Shown: piece after piece, positions 22,250-34,309 of the stretch
Layout of the letters: every line of letters begins with the position of its first letter
How positions within the stretch are numbered: position 1 is the first letter of the stretch
DNA from: Cubamyces lactineus
Taxonomy: Eukaryota > Basidiomycota > Agaricomycetes > Polyporales > Polyporaceae
NCBI GenBank assembly: GCA_022376465.1
Contig: JACDTU010000019.1
Location: 558,001-622,000, forward strand
Direction: 5' to 3'
Length of the DNA stretch: 64,000 nucleotides
Notes under the pieces: model-generated
Told to the model about the DNA's origin: nothing
What the model saw: the letters and a program-made list of their open reading frames with translations, nothing else
Databases searched by the model: none
Program-made: the position numbers and the translations under genes

Positions 22250-24224
22250 ATGGACAAGGTCGTCGGGATTCTAGGTGGGAGTGGGTTCCCGTCCATTCTT
22301 CTAAACGCCATCCCGGATCACTCATTACTACATTGCAGATTCCTAGTCATCTGCATCATGTCCCATGTCTAAGCACTGAATTCCAGGCGGCGGACAGCTC
22401 GGACGCATGCTGGCCGCAGCAGCGTCTCTGCTGAACATTGATGTTGTCGTCCTCGACGTTGGCGAGCACACGCCCGCGAAGCAAGTCGTCGCCCCGCGCG
22501 CTCCGTCCCTCGCTCACATCGACGGCTCTTTCGCCGATTCCGTCAAGATTCGCAAGCTCGCGTCAAAGGTCGACGTCCTGACCGTCGAGATCGAGCATGT
22601 CGACGTTGGGGTGCTCGAAGAGGTCGAGGGGAAAGTCCCTCTGGGCGTCCACCCCAGCCCATTCACGATCAAGACCATCCAGGACAAATTCGTTCAGAAG
22701 GAGCACTTGCGCGCGTCTGGATGCCCTGTTTCAGACTTCCTGCCCGTGGAATCTACTGTGGAGGCCGTGAAGGCGGCGGCGGAACGTCTTGGCCTCCCAC
22801 TCATGCTCAAGAGTCGTACCCTGGCATATGACGGCAGAGGCAACTTCGTTTTGCGAGATCTCAAGCAAGCGCAAGAAGCGATCACCGCGCTCGGGAACAG
22901 GCCTCTGTATGCGGAGAAGTGGGTGCCCTTTGTGAAGGAAATTGCTGTCATGGTTGTACGCTCGCGATCGGGCGACGTCGTCTCGTATCCTGTGGTCGAG
23001 ACGGTTCACAAGGAGAACATCTGCCACCTTGTGTTTGCGCCTCTGCGTAGCCGCGATCCGTCCATCGCCGAGCGTGCACGCACAGTAGCGGAGAACGCGG
23101 TCAAGACTTTACAGGGTGCTGGTGTCTTTGGCGTCGAGATGTTCTTGATGGCTGACGGTTCGTATCATACAACCACCTATTCATTTCTGATAGATCGTTG
23201 ACTGATTTGTCAATAGGCTCGGTATACCTCAACGAGATCGCCCCGAGACCACACAACTCGGGTCATTACACGATTGAAGCATGCGAAACATCTCAGTACG
23301 AGAACCACTTGCGTGCCATCCTGTCCCTGCCACTCGGATCTCCTGCTCTCAAGGTACCCTCCGCGTGCATGCTCAACATCCTCGGCGCATCTTCCTCCCT
23401 AGACGAGATCAGGGAATTCGCGCAGTTCTCCCTTACCGTCCCCGGCGCACGCGTACACCTGTACGGCAAGTCCGACTGCCGCAAAGGCCGCAAGATGGGA
23501 CACATAACTCTCGTCGCCGACTCCGACGCTGAGCTCAGCAAGCGCCTCCGTCCGCTGCTCGAGCACCTCCCTGGGGGACACGACCCCAAGGAGCTCGAGC
23601 TGTACGCGCCACTGTTCCCCGAGCGCGGTTTCTCGCACAAGCAGCCTGTCGTTGGCGTGATCATGGGCTCTGACTCAGACTTGCCCACGATGCTCCCCGC
23701 TGCGGACATCCTCAACCACTTCAAGATCCCGTACGAGCTCACGATAGTGTCCGCGCACCGCACGCCTGATAGGTTGGTCGAGTACGCGCGGTCGGCGGCG
23801 TCGAGGGGCCTCCGCGTGATCATTGCGGGCGCGGGTGGTGCTGCTCACCTGCCTGGCATGGTGGCTGCTATGACGGCTCTGCCCGTAATTGGTGTCCCGG
23901 TCAAGGGTAGCTCCCTCGACGGAGTTGACTCGCTGCACAGTATCGTTCAGATGCCGGTAAGTCTGCCTTGCTTTCTGTATCTCGCACCGGCGCTGACTTG
24001 CGCGAACTCAGCGTGGTATCCCAGTCGCCACCGTCGCGATCAACAACGGCACAAACGCCGGTCTCCTGGCTGTCCGCATCCTCTCCGCCGGCCAGCCCTA
24101 TCTCATCACCGCGATGGACGATTATCTCAAGACTCTCGAAAAGGAGGTGCTCGCCAAGGTCGACAAAATCACCGAGATCGGGTGGGATGCGTACGAATCC
24201 GCCCGGAAAGCGCGGAGTGTCTAG
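22250..24224 (+). CDS. ADE2: phosphoribosylaminoimidazole carboxylase (PurK-PurE fusion)
   Basis: Catalyses the carboxylation of AIR to CAIR in de novo purine synthesis, in the cytosol. Four exons (22250-22274, 22387-23157, 23217-23956, 24012-24224) sum to 583 codons, giving 582 residues, close to yeast Ade2 (571). The N-terminal PurK ATP-grasp part (~1-390) starts [20 protein letters not shown], with the glycine-rich loop split by the first intron, and carries [26 protein letters not shown] and [20 protein letters not shown]. The C-terminal PurE part (~415-582) has [34 protein letters not shown] and [15 protein letters not shown]. All expected motifs are present, so the gene is intact. Loss of Ade2 gives adenine auxotrophy in fungi. 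The first intron of 112 nt is longer than the others. Confidence 0.97.
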
Positions 24225-24655
24225 ACGGATAGGAAGGGTATGGTAGAAAAGATCAAAAGGAAAGAAGTTTGTTGTATCCTGCTTGTAGAACTGTATCAAT
24301 CCACGCGTTCCTCGTATATGCCGTCAGGCTACTGAACGCCGTTGTCGCTTAACGCCACCAACGAGTTCACAGTCCATCACTCCTTTAATCGGATGCTGGG
24401 CTGTGTTAGCTAGCCAGCATTTGATTCTACCTAGTTCACCGTTGCAACTCGTTGTTTTCTGCAAGTACTAGCATAAACGTGCAGGTGCCACGGCCTGCTG
24501 CGGTACTACTAGTTGGGTATTTACTTCAAACTTGAGATGCGAATAAGCGCCGAACATATTCGGAGCCGCGGTGACTTCATCGCGTTGATCGCAAATCCTA
24601 CGCTCGCTCTCGACTCCCGTCTTGCCGCATTAGCCCCTTTGTATCCATAGCTCTC
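24225..24655. other. ADE2 terminator / TCF25 promoter interval
   Basis: 431 bp between two plus-strand genes. It holds the ADE2 3' flank and the TCF25 promoter. No open frame or repeat of note. Confidence 0.5.
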
Positions 24656-27585
24656 ATGCCACCACGACTGAACAAGCGACAATTGCGCGAACAAGAAGAG
24701 CTGCAGGCGTTGAAGACGGACGTAAAGCAGAACGATGGAGACTCCGAGGGGCAATCCGAGACGAGCTCTCCAATCGCCCCTCCGAAGCCTGTAGTAGGCG
24801 GGTTCGCAGCGGTACGTTTGGCCAATCCTCGTGAATGGCTCACATAGCTCATGACATGTACCTTTAGTTGATGGCAGACCACGATGATGACGACAGTGAG
24901 GAAGATGAGGCAGCCCAGACAAAGTCATCGAAGTCCAAGAAGGCTCGTGAGCTCCCTCCCATGCCCCGATGCCACACCTCCCGCTTATATGGCTATACAG
25001 AAGAAGAAAAAGAAGAAGAGTTCTGCTGCAACCCCTGCGGCTGCCCCTTCTCCCGCTCCTGAAAGTCACACTCCCGAACCTGCACCTGCACCTGCGGCCG
25101 AGACGCCACAGCCCCCTGCATCCTCGTCCGGTCCATCCAAGAAGGAGCGCAAGGCACTCAAAAAGCAGAAGGCGAAGGGGAAGCAGAAAGATGACATGGA
25201 CGACGTCGACAAGGCACTAGCGGAGCTCTCCCTCAAGTACCCCGATTTGAAGCAGCAGCTCGCGACCGCCGCGGCGTCCACCTCTTCGCCCGCTGCCGCG
25301 CGTTCGCTCGCGGCCCTTCTGGCAGTATCGTTACAGCACCTCGATAGCGAGGCCGAGCTGCGCAAGTTCTTCGGGTCGAAGGTCGTAGCTGCTGCTAAGT
25401 CTGGCGCGCCTTCTGGTCCCGCGCGCCCGTCCGTTATGCAGCGTTCGAATCTCACGCGACCAAAGCCAACGTGGTGGCCTGCTCAGCTACGCGAAGGGCT
25501 TTCCGTACGTCCACTCACTGCCGACGAGCTTGATGCTGGGCTCCGTCGGCACGGATGGCAGCCTCTGCATGGCGAGAAGCTGTGGACAATAGAGTATAGC
25601 AAAAAGTATAGGGCTGTGACGCTGCAGTTCATGCGTACAGTCATGTCAGGAGGTAGCGTTCATCTCGTTACGCGGTGGTAAGCATGCGCTAACGATCTCC
25701 TAGATCCCGAGGGATTCTATCAATTGCTTAGGCTATTGCCGTACCACGCGGATACTCTACTCCAATTGTCCGAGGTATACCACCACAGAGAAGGTGGGAT
25801 CTGATCCCCCAGGGACGTGTAACTTACTGATTCGTCAACTCCAGAGCACAGTACGGCTGCAGACTTTGTCGACCGCGCGCTTTTCACATATGAGCGCGGG
25901 TTTGTTGGTGCCTTCAACTTCACGAGCGGAGCCAACCGTCTCGACTTCGACCACGTCGAGAATCGGCCGTTCTTCCTTGCACTGCACCGACAAGTAACGT
26001 GAGTAGTTCATCTGTCCTCAGGAGCTACCGTCGATCTCACGGTCTTTTCAAGTGATTTGCAGCGTCGGGGGTGTGTTCGCACCGCATTCGAGTTTGCGCG
26101 CCTCATGTATGCCCTGGATCCATGGAGCGATCCCCATGGCGCGCTGTTACACCTCGACTACCTCTCTATCAAGGCGGGCATGACCCAATGGTTGATTGAC
26201 CTATGTGAAGTGTTCGAGTCCGACGTGGAGAAGGAAGTTCAAGAGGGGAAATCTCCCTATGTCCGGCGGATTATACCGAACATCATGCCAGGCATAGCTT
26301 ATTCTCATGCCCTTGCGTTGTTCATGCGCGAGGAAAGCTCGGGTGATTCTGTGAGTGCTAATGCTACACGCGCAACTGGATCGACTAACTCAGTGCTATG
26401 CTATAGCAACATGAGCGTAGTACGGCGGCGTTGAAGCATGCCGTCCTCAACCACCCACCTGTAGTACCGATCCTGGCTGATAAGGCAGACATCTCGCTTA
26501 GTGGCGACATTCGTAGCCATCCTGCGTTCAGGATACACCCCGATGCTAGGTAAGTCTATGCCAATCAAACACCGTAGCCGACTGCTTACACCTGTCATAT
26601 AGCATGCTACTATCGGACAGTCACGCCATCTTCCACCTGTTGTCGCACTTGTATGCCCAGCGTGCTGCTGCGCTATGGAAACCGGCCGCTCGCGCATCCT
26701 GGTTTGCTCAAACGGTTGCGTCTGTATACAACACTCTTCCCACCGTTCCTCCAGCACCTCCCAAGCTTTTCTTCAACCGGTTCGAGAACCCCGCCCTCGC
26801 TTGGTCCATTTACCGACACGTGCTCGTCAACGAGTCCACCTGCCGCAGCCTCTTCCCCTTCGTCCCGCGGCAGCTGCTCGATGCGCGGCACCTCGCGTGC
26901 GACCCGCTCCCGCCGTCGACGCGCGTGAGCGAGTACGACAGCGAGTTCTTTCACGGCGTCGAGGACATGCTCGCCGCCCGCCCGCGCTCGCGCCGGCAAG
27001 AGGCGCGCTTCCTCGAGCGGCTCGTGCCCGATGGCCCGCTACGCAGGCAGCTCCAGGACCTGTGGGACGCCCACCCAGGCCTCGCGCAGCGCTTCCCGGG
27101 CGGGATCATCCAGTTTGCGCAGGTCGCGGCGGAGATGCCGGACATGTTCGAGGATATGATGGTTGCGCTTGCGGACGCTGGCGCGGATGGCGTGCCGGAG
27201 CTGCGTGAAGGGGGCGTTATGCCTGGGGGGATGCCTGGTGGAGAGGTCATGGTCAACTTTGTTGATCCGGAGGATGATATTGACGATGTGGAGGACTTGC
27301 CTCTTCAGCCTGTTGCCCCTACTGGCCAACAGAACGCAGGTGCGCAACAGCAGGAAGATGAGGATGGCGAGGAAGATGAGGATGAAGAAGAGGAGGAAGT
27401 CGCGGTGAGTGCTCGTGTTCGGATGCCTGTTTTGCGCATTCGTTAATCGGGGGAAACTACAGCCGCTCCCTGTGCGCTTTGTACGCTCGCTGGTCAACCG
27501 CTTCTGGGGCGGACGGTCGGCTGCCGAAAACGACGAAGACTCCGACGAAGAAGGGCAGCTCAGGGACACGGAGGGCGTTGATTGA
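24656..27585 (+). CDS. TCF25: TCF25/Rqc1 family, ribosome quality control factor
   Basis: About 760 residues. The start (MPPRLNKRQLREQEELQAL) is the family's typical basic N-terminus, followed by an acidic stretch (DHDDDDSEEDEAA), Lys-rich segments and a Pro/Ala-rich linker. The conserved Tcf25 core begins near residue 240 (RPKPTWWPAQLREGL, WTIEYSKKYRAV) and continues with LLRLLPYHADTLLQLSEVY, YERGFVGAFNFTSG, RPFFLALHRQV, FEFARLMYALDPWSDPHGAL and IIPNIMPGIAYSHAL. An acidic tail (EDEDGEEDEDEEEEEVA) and a final exon ending RDTEGVD follow. Yeast Rqc1 is part of the complex that clears stalled 60S-nascent chain products. One junction is odd: joining the acidic exon to the Lys-rich exon in phase needs a GC-AG intron (24943-25000) or a small sequence error. 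Gene 3' end is 163 bp from the convergent Egt1-like gene. Confidence 0.9.
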
Positions 27586-27748
27586 CCCAGTAGTATGCCA
27601 ATCCGCCACCGAACGGCCAAAGACGTGTAAAGTGTATCAATGACTATGTATCGCATAATTTACAGTATTTTACAGAGTGTACATTACAAAAGTGAGAACG
27701 AAAGCATGTCAGTAGTCGACAATAAGCATAATCTCATGAACATGCAGT

Positions 27749-29802
27749 CTAAACATCGTACGCCACCCGCGCGCCAACCCACGGGTACGGATAGTTGTGC
27801 TGGTAGAAGTTGCGCATCGTACGCCTGTCCGCGAGGCGCGGAATCGTCGCATACGACGCCCCGAGCACGACCTGGTGCTTCCCGTCAAAGAAGTCGGACG
27901 AATACCCGGGGAAGATGCCCGTCCCGACGAAGCCCTCATGCGCGTCGAGCACCGTCGCCGTCCACTCCCACACGCCCCCGTTCGAGCCGCGCCCGCCCTG
28001 CGAGGCGCCGCCCGCGGTCGCGGGGAGCGGGTGCCAGTGCCGGAAGCCGACGTTCGCGCCCTCGGCGTAGGGCACTTGGTACGTGTCGAGGAAGAGCCGC
28101 AGCTCGGGCTCGGTCGGGATGCGCCCGCCTTTGTGTGCGGCGTATGCGGCGAGGTCGTCGTAGGCGGTGAGCACGGGCCAGTGGCGTGCGTAGCGCATCG
28201 GGACGGGGCCGTACAGCGTGCGCACCTGCGATGGGGCCCGTGGGTTAGCGTCTGTTGGTAGAAAAACAAGGGGGTTCCGGGTAGCTTACCTTGACCTCTC
28301 CGTTCTCCTCGACCCAGCTCGCGGGCATCTGCACCTTGTCCTTGCCCGCGCCCCGCCAGAACGTCTCGAACTCGCCGTTCGTGATCGGGCGCCACTCGAC
28401 GGCGAACTTGCCGACCTGGACGACGCGGCGCGGGCTCTCGTTGTCCCACCCGAACTCGTGGTCCGTCACGTCGCGCTCGAGCTCCGGGAGCAGGTCGTCT
28501 GGCTCCTGGTCGTCGTGGCCCATGACGAGCTCAGCGGGACCGAGGGTGACGGTGGGTGTGGTGGGGGGAGGAACGGCGTCCCATTGCGCGGCGAGGGCCT
28601 CCCATGGAGGAGGGGCGAAGCCGGGAGGCGGGAGCATACCTGTGCCCGCGCGCTGGATGAGCATGTATAGTAACGTCTAAAGAGATAGCGACCGGTGAGC
28701 ATATAGCGGCACACCGACTATGGGATGCACGTACCTCGATGTGGAACCCGTCGTGCTCGAGCACCATCATGAGGGTGCGCGCCATGCGCCTCGTCAACGG
28801 CCGCTCCCCGCTCACCATCTCGTTATAAATGCGCTTGATGACCTGCTCTCTAACCTCGTCTCTGTACTGCAGCACCTCCTGGAGCGTCGGCCAGTCCTCG
28901 TCGCGCTCCGGCACCTCCGAGTGCGCATGGCACGCATCGGGGTCGTCCACGATCGGGTCGATCCCGCGCTCGAACGTCGTGAGGTAGTGCCGCGGCCCAA
29001 CGGGGCGCGCCCTGACGAGGCGCGAGAGGAGGATGTTCGCGAACGTCGGGAGGTGCCCGATGTAGAAGAGCGGCTTGTGCCGGAGGTCGATCGGCTTCGA
29101 GTGCAGGAGCGTCGGGGGGATCATGCCTGAGGTGATGAGGTCCCATGTCGCCCAGTCGCGCTCGAACTCGGGCAGAGAGGGGATGCTGAAGGGGTTCGCG
29201 CTCGGGTTGAGTGAGGTTGCGGGCGAGGAGGTGAGGAGCGGGTATGTGAGAGCAGGGCGCTCGAGGATGTGGAGAGTGACGGTGGAGGGGGAGGAGAGGG
29301 AGATCATGGACCGCAGGCCGGCCTCGCAGAAACGGTTGAGAGCCTCTGGATAAGCCAGCTGCTTGGTGTCAGTGCGACTGGGCAGCGCGATACTCAGACT
29401 GGTACTCACAGGCTCGCATTCCGACTGGATTTGCTCGAGCGTGATGGAGCTCTTCTCGTCAGGTGTAGAGAGCATTGGGGTATCGCACTTCGTGCGGTAG
29501 TAGACGACCTCAGACCCGTTCTCCTGGGCGACAACACGCTCCCAGCGAGCATCCTCGAGGATGGAGCTATCCTCGACAATATCAGCTGCCTGGGCGAGAA
29601 GGTCCTTCACGGTACCCTTTCCGCTGAAAAGCAGGACACGGTCACCGGTGGACTTCGCCACAGGCAGAGCTCGCAAGAATTCGACGCCAGCGTCATGCAC
29701 GATCATGCAATACGTGGGTCGGCCAGGAGGAGGGGTGGAAGGCGCCGTAGAAGGCGAAGAGGCGAGAGAGTCGGAGGAGGAAGAAGGGGAAGCAGCGCGC
29801 AT
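27749..29802 (-). CDS. Egt1-like sulfoxide synthase (DinB + FGE-sulfatase), no methyltransferase domain
   Basis: Four exons (29802-29410, 29358-28735, 28676-28290, 28225-27749) sum to 627 codons, giving 626 residues. Residues ~1-131 are a Ser/Pro-rich start plus a short segment (PTYCMIVHDAGVEFLRALP) that I do not recognise. Residues ~195-345 are the DinB-like helical domain: WDLITSGMIPPTLLHSKPID, FYIGHLPTFAN with His ~233, FERGIDPIVDDPDACHAHSE, and HDGFHIE at ~333-339, which fits the iron-binding HX3HXE. Residues ~430-626 are the FGE-sulfatase-like fold with GGRIPTEPELRLFL, FRHWHPLP, GGVWEWTATVLDAHEGF and a C-terminus PYPWVGARVAYDV. Ordinary fungal Egt1 (ergothioneine pathway) carries an EgtD-type SAM methyltransferase in front of these domains; it is absent here. 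The enzyme is probably a C-S bond-forming non-heme iron oxygenase acting on a histidine-type substrate; the substrate is inferred. A TATA-like box lies ~80 bp upstream. Confidence 0.88.
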
Positions 29803-29878
29803 TATGGTCTTCTGGTGGAGGTGATGTCTCGAGGAGTTCGGAGGAGCACTGGCTGTACAGAAAGGGGCGGAAGACGAG

Positions 29879-29886
29879 TTTTTATA
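29879..29886 (-). promoter_or_regulatory. TATA-like box of the Egt1-like gene
   Basis: The minus strand reads CTATAAAAAC about 80 bp upstream of the ATG at 29802. An in-frame alternative start exists at 29892, but it would lie upstream of this box, which favours 29802. Confidence 0.45.
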
Positions 29887-30074
29887 GAGCACTACGAGCG
29901 TATGTACATGCGAGGAACCCGGACACCGCAGCTAAATCCAAGCTGGATCACGACTGAGCCGCCGCCAAGCGACGCCGAACAAGAGTAAGGGAGCAAATAA
30001 GGGGCACGCTGTTACGCGCGAGAAGCCCGCTCAGAAACCGGAGCATAATGGATGCACTCTCCATGGACGCATGA

Positions 30075-30104
30075 ATGACAGCGCTCTATAGCGAGCGCTG
30101 TCAT
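30075..30104. repeat. perfect 11-bp inverted repeat, 8-nt loop
   Basis: ATGACAGCGCT at 30075-30085 and AGCGCTGTCAT at 30094-30104 are exact reverse complements separated by CTATAGCG. It lies about 270 bp upstream of the Egt1-like start. It can form a stable hairpin or be a dimeric protein-binding site. Confidence 0.7.
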
Positions 30105-30226
30105 CCTCGTCTGCCAAAAGGCCGTGCACAAGCACATCGTAGAGTCGCGTAGGTTGTTCACTTACCTCGATAGCAGGCCAAAGACGTCAGGGGGAGCTTG
30201 GAAAACACCTCAAACTGTAACAAGGG

Positions 30227-30245
30227 CGCGAATTCCGAATTCGCG
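30227..30245. repeat. 19-bp palindrome around one central base
   Basis: CGCGAATTC at 30227-30235 and GAATTCGCG at 30237-30245 are exact reverse complements flanking a single C. In gene-free DNA; function unknown. Confidence 0.7.
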
Positions 30246-32043
30246 GAGACGACAGTGCGTAAATGTCTTGCACGAACGGGCTACACGCCCGGCTCGATCG
30301 CCGCACGTTATCAGCCACGGGTTGCGGCCGATAGGTGCGGGCGCTACGGACGTGGGAACTCGCATGCGGCTTGTCCAGCCATCGTGCAGCGATTTGTCAA
30401 GAGGGAGCATTTGCCTGATAGATGACATATCGCAATCCCTAGTGTCGTCTAAGATTTGCATGCCCATGCGCCGACAGATAGCACATTTGGCAGTGTCGCA
30501 CAGGGAGCGGCGGCAGGGAGAATGTAAGAGACACGATAGGATGAGACGTCGTACGATGTTCCGATCGTGTCTCCATTTCTGGTGATCGGACGGGTCATGA
30601 CCCAAAGAGCGCACAGGCAAGACGTAAGGGCAGTCGTCGGCAGAGACCATGAGGTCGGCGAGGAACCCCACAGAATCAGAGCGAACAGCAGGACCCCAGG
30701 AGCAAGTGGCAGCAGACAGCGAGCAGAGCGTCGTTGACAAATTTGCAGGACGAGGGATCCCAACGCCCCTCGATGCCGACAATGGTGGGGGAATGCTTGT
30801 GGGCCTGAGGTACACCGTCCACTCCCAGGTGTGGCTTTATGTGCGGCCTTGAGCTTCCCAGGGTCGAGAACATATGTGAGTGGGCCCAAGAACCGACATC
30901 GGAGTTATTGTCGCCTGCGGGCGATAGATGCGGGAGGGCTTCGTAGACATCGTGGGGAGTGCCGAGCGAGTCTTGAGCGCTTACACGAAGCCACCAAGGT
31001 GGAAGCCAACTATTTGCGTCGAGCAATGGTACTTTGGATGCTGGAGACCCGAGCGAGGAGCAGACAGCAGCGAGACGAAGGAAAGGAGGATGATGGAGGA
31101 AGAGAGCAAGGAGCGAAACGACGAGGACGACTCGACGCGCACCACCTCCTACGCCATCCTCGATGGCGTGCTCATTGCGCGATTCCGTCACGTGCGCCCT
31201 CTCTCAGCACGCTCACGTGCACGCGCCTCGCCGCGCGTCGCGTCTCTTGCCTCTTGCTTCTTGTCGCGCAGAAGCCTCGATGCTTGCATTCGTCTAGCAC
31301 CATAGGTTGGTTGACTCTACCCTGTCGTAATTGCATCGGTGTATAAACTGCATCTACACGCCATACAAATACGACCTAGCCTCAACTCGAAACAATCCTT
31401 CAGATGCAGATGCCCATTCGAAGTTAGTCCCGAAATCATTGTTATTAGATCCGTAGGACATGCATTGCCCCTTGTCCAGAGTCGATGGTATCGAATTTTA
31501 TATGCGCCCTTGTGGGAGACTTCTAGGACTTGACCATGATGTCGTCGGAATCGCACATAAATCTGGCCAGGGCGAACCTAGTATCTGAAGATGCGGCATT
31601 GTCTCAAAGACCAACAGCGTCGAGCTGAGAGAGCTCACGCAGCTCAGGTAGGCCACAGAATATCTTCCGTAGGCTCAGGAATTTGACCAGAACGCTGGAG
31701 GGACTCCATGGGTGTCTGCCCGAACTGCTCAGCCACATATGATACCATCACACAATCAGCACTTACGTGGAACTGTCAGGACTTAATCGCTGCGTCTTTG
31801 GACAGGAGCAATAGCCCGGAAGTAGTGGGGATGGGCTGGGGTGACGTGAGTTACCTGGGGAAATGATGGCCTCTGTAAGAAGTCTATGAGCTCCTGGAGT
31901 GGGACTAGACAGGTGTACAAAACTGACCGTTGTTTTCGTACAAAGGGCATATGCAGCATGGGATTACTACGGGGCGTCTTCAACATACTGGGAGAGGTCA
32001 ACACAACAGCGAACACTTACATGCATCTACCCTCCAAGGTCTG

Positions 32044-32067
32044 GAACCCGAACCCGAACCCGAACAC
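32044..32067 (+). repeat. GAACCC hexamer run, about four units
   Basis: Three GAACCC units followed by GAACAC, directly abutting the 22-bp minisatellite. Non-coding context. Confidence 0.7.
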
Positions 32068-32177
32068 GTGAACTTCGACGCGCTCGACCATGAACATTGA
32101 CTCGCTCCACGGTGAACATCGACACGCTCGACAGTGAACATCGATGCACTCGACTGTGAACATCGACACGCTCGACG
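32068..32177 (+). repeat. 22-bp minisatellite, five units
   Basis: Five consecutive 22-nt units with consensus GTGAACATCGACACGCTCGA plus CN, total 110 bp. Units 3 and 5 differ only in the last base; units 1, 2 and 4 carry two to five differences. The period is not a multiple of three, so it is not a coding repeat. A partial reverse-complement GGTTCACC follows. Confidence 0.85.
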
Positions 32178-34293
32178 GTTCACCAGAGGCACTATCTAAC
32201 CAGGAGTATAGTCGGCTCAGTCTATATCCGAGATATGATTACGGATGGATTTCTACTCACCGCATAATGCGCAGGCGCTGACCGATGGGTTTAGTGGTTC
32301 TTGGCCGGAGAAGCGCTCTGATGAGCGGTGGGTCGTAGTCTTCCATCCTGGTAGTCGCTGCTGTCTTCTTAGTAGGGATAGCCGGATGGTGGGTGAGATG
32401 GTCTGAGAAGGGTTCGCTCTCAGGGCTGTCTTATAAGCATCCAGTATACGCTTTGTCGATTGGTGAACAGCTATGGCGTAACAAACAAACAAACCCTTAG
32501 TCTCGCCATGCGGTGGCTCTCGACAAAGAGCTGAAGACATCGCGCTTTGGCACACGCATCGTTCATCCCTTTCTAGCTTTCATATCTGACTTTGTCGTGC
32601 TCTACAAAGCTGCGAGTAACAGTCCTCATGGTTCGTCGGTTTGACTGATGCTCCTGTCGCACACGGGGCCTGTGTACGGAACGCTTCCGACGCGGCCATT
32701 TGACTGCGCTTCGCCGCACTGCAGGCATGAATCATCAATGACGCTAATTCCAAAGTCTGAACGTCGAGCATCAAAATCCATGCCTTTGATCCAAAGGGCC
32801 TTTCGAACGCGATAACAACTCGAGAGCAGGGCCATCGACGTGGTCAGCAACACCTCGGCACCGTCAAGTACTGACGTTGGAGGCAGGTGTATAATTTGTC
32901 CGTCGGGCATACAGTCCTAAGTTCATCCTGTCGCCACTCGGAAGGGGTGTGTGAGCGTTATGGGGTATAGCGATGCTCAGAACATGTCAGCCTGTATACT
33001 CTAAATGCACACATGCACCTACAAGTGCATACCAAGCCGCCACTTCAGTGGCGCGAATCAAGTCATTGCCTTTGTCCTAGAAGCGCCAAGGGAATCGTTA
33101 CGTTTCATAGTGTGGCGATGGTGCTGTTCATGACTTACAGATGAATGTGATGGGGGAATGGTGTGCATAAGTACCAGCGAGGCCGTGCCGCTCGCTCACG
33201 AAAGGAACTGTATTCGAGGCCTTGAAGAATTCTGCGATAGGCATCTTATCAGTGAGCAGCACCCCGGATTATGCGATCCTGTCGGTTGATATCGAAAGAA
33301 TTTCTGGCGGGCCAGAATGACGATGGCGTTCTGCTGAGGGCTTACCCAAGTTCTGCCAGGGACCACCACCCACATCTGGCCACTCAGGTCTTCAAGAAAT
33401 CTCGTCCTCAGAGCACTATCGTCATCCCGGATCTAGCATATCGGAGGTCCATACGAGCCGTATCGCGAGTAGACGGCGACAATGCTCCCTTGTAGTTATC
33501 TTTACACGTACTCGTGTATAGCCGCTTCTGCAATAGATTCTCGCCATCTTTTCCCAGTCCCTCTGCCGGTGTTGTTATCCAGAGATGTTGCAGCGGCCGC
33601 GCCAGGGTGATGCTAGCATAGTCCATCCTAGCAGCTGGCGTTCCGCGGAGGCAGTCATGAGCGCACAGAATTCAAGTTCTGACAAGGCCAGAGATGCTGG
33701 AAGCCGGCGGCACCCCTGACCGTCCAGTTCCTAGATCCCAAAGGCGCCAGAAGCGCCATCCACCCAAGCCTCGAGCGCACTCAGAGCGAGCTAATCGTGG
33801 GCATCCAGATCGCTGCGCGGCGTGAGCGAATAAACACTCGCCCAAAGCAGGAACAACACGCCACCAAGCGCATCGTGGGAACGTGACCGTGCCCGTCCCA
33901 GAAAGGCAATCTCGTTCTTCCTCCCCTGGCACCACCACCGTCCTCCCCGATGCGCCCCGCCGCGAGGAAAGTACAAGGTCGGCAGAGCGACGTGAAACTG
34001 CGGCGCGATGGAAGGATCTCTCTCCATTTAATCCCTGGGGATGTGAGAGATGCTGGCTGATGCTCCCAATCCGGCATAGCGTTAGTACTTTGCCGCCCCC
34101 CTGCGCGGCCGAGGGCCTTCTCCCGCCCGTGCCAAAGGAAAGCCCCCAGCGCGCGACATTGACGGACTACAAGGACGGAGCCTTTAACGGTATGCGTTTT
34201 GGAGGGGCTATAAGGATGTGGCTCCGCCCGTTGCTATCCGCAACCAGTGCCCAGTGCTCTCTCGTACTGTCACCGTCGCCTACCGCCCGCGTT

Positions 34294-34309
34294 CCCCCCC
34301 CCCCCCCCC
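34294..34309 (+). repeat. C16 homopolymer
   Basis: Sixteen consecutive cytosines about 205 bp upstream of the start codon of the small secreted protein gene. The length is uncertain, as such runs are error-prone in sequencing. Confidence 0.8.

Noticed and set aside
30210..31346. Overlapping open frames of 125-201 codons on both strands
   Set aside because: Mutually overlapping, composition typical of chance frames in GC-rich DNA, no recognisable motif or splice chain.
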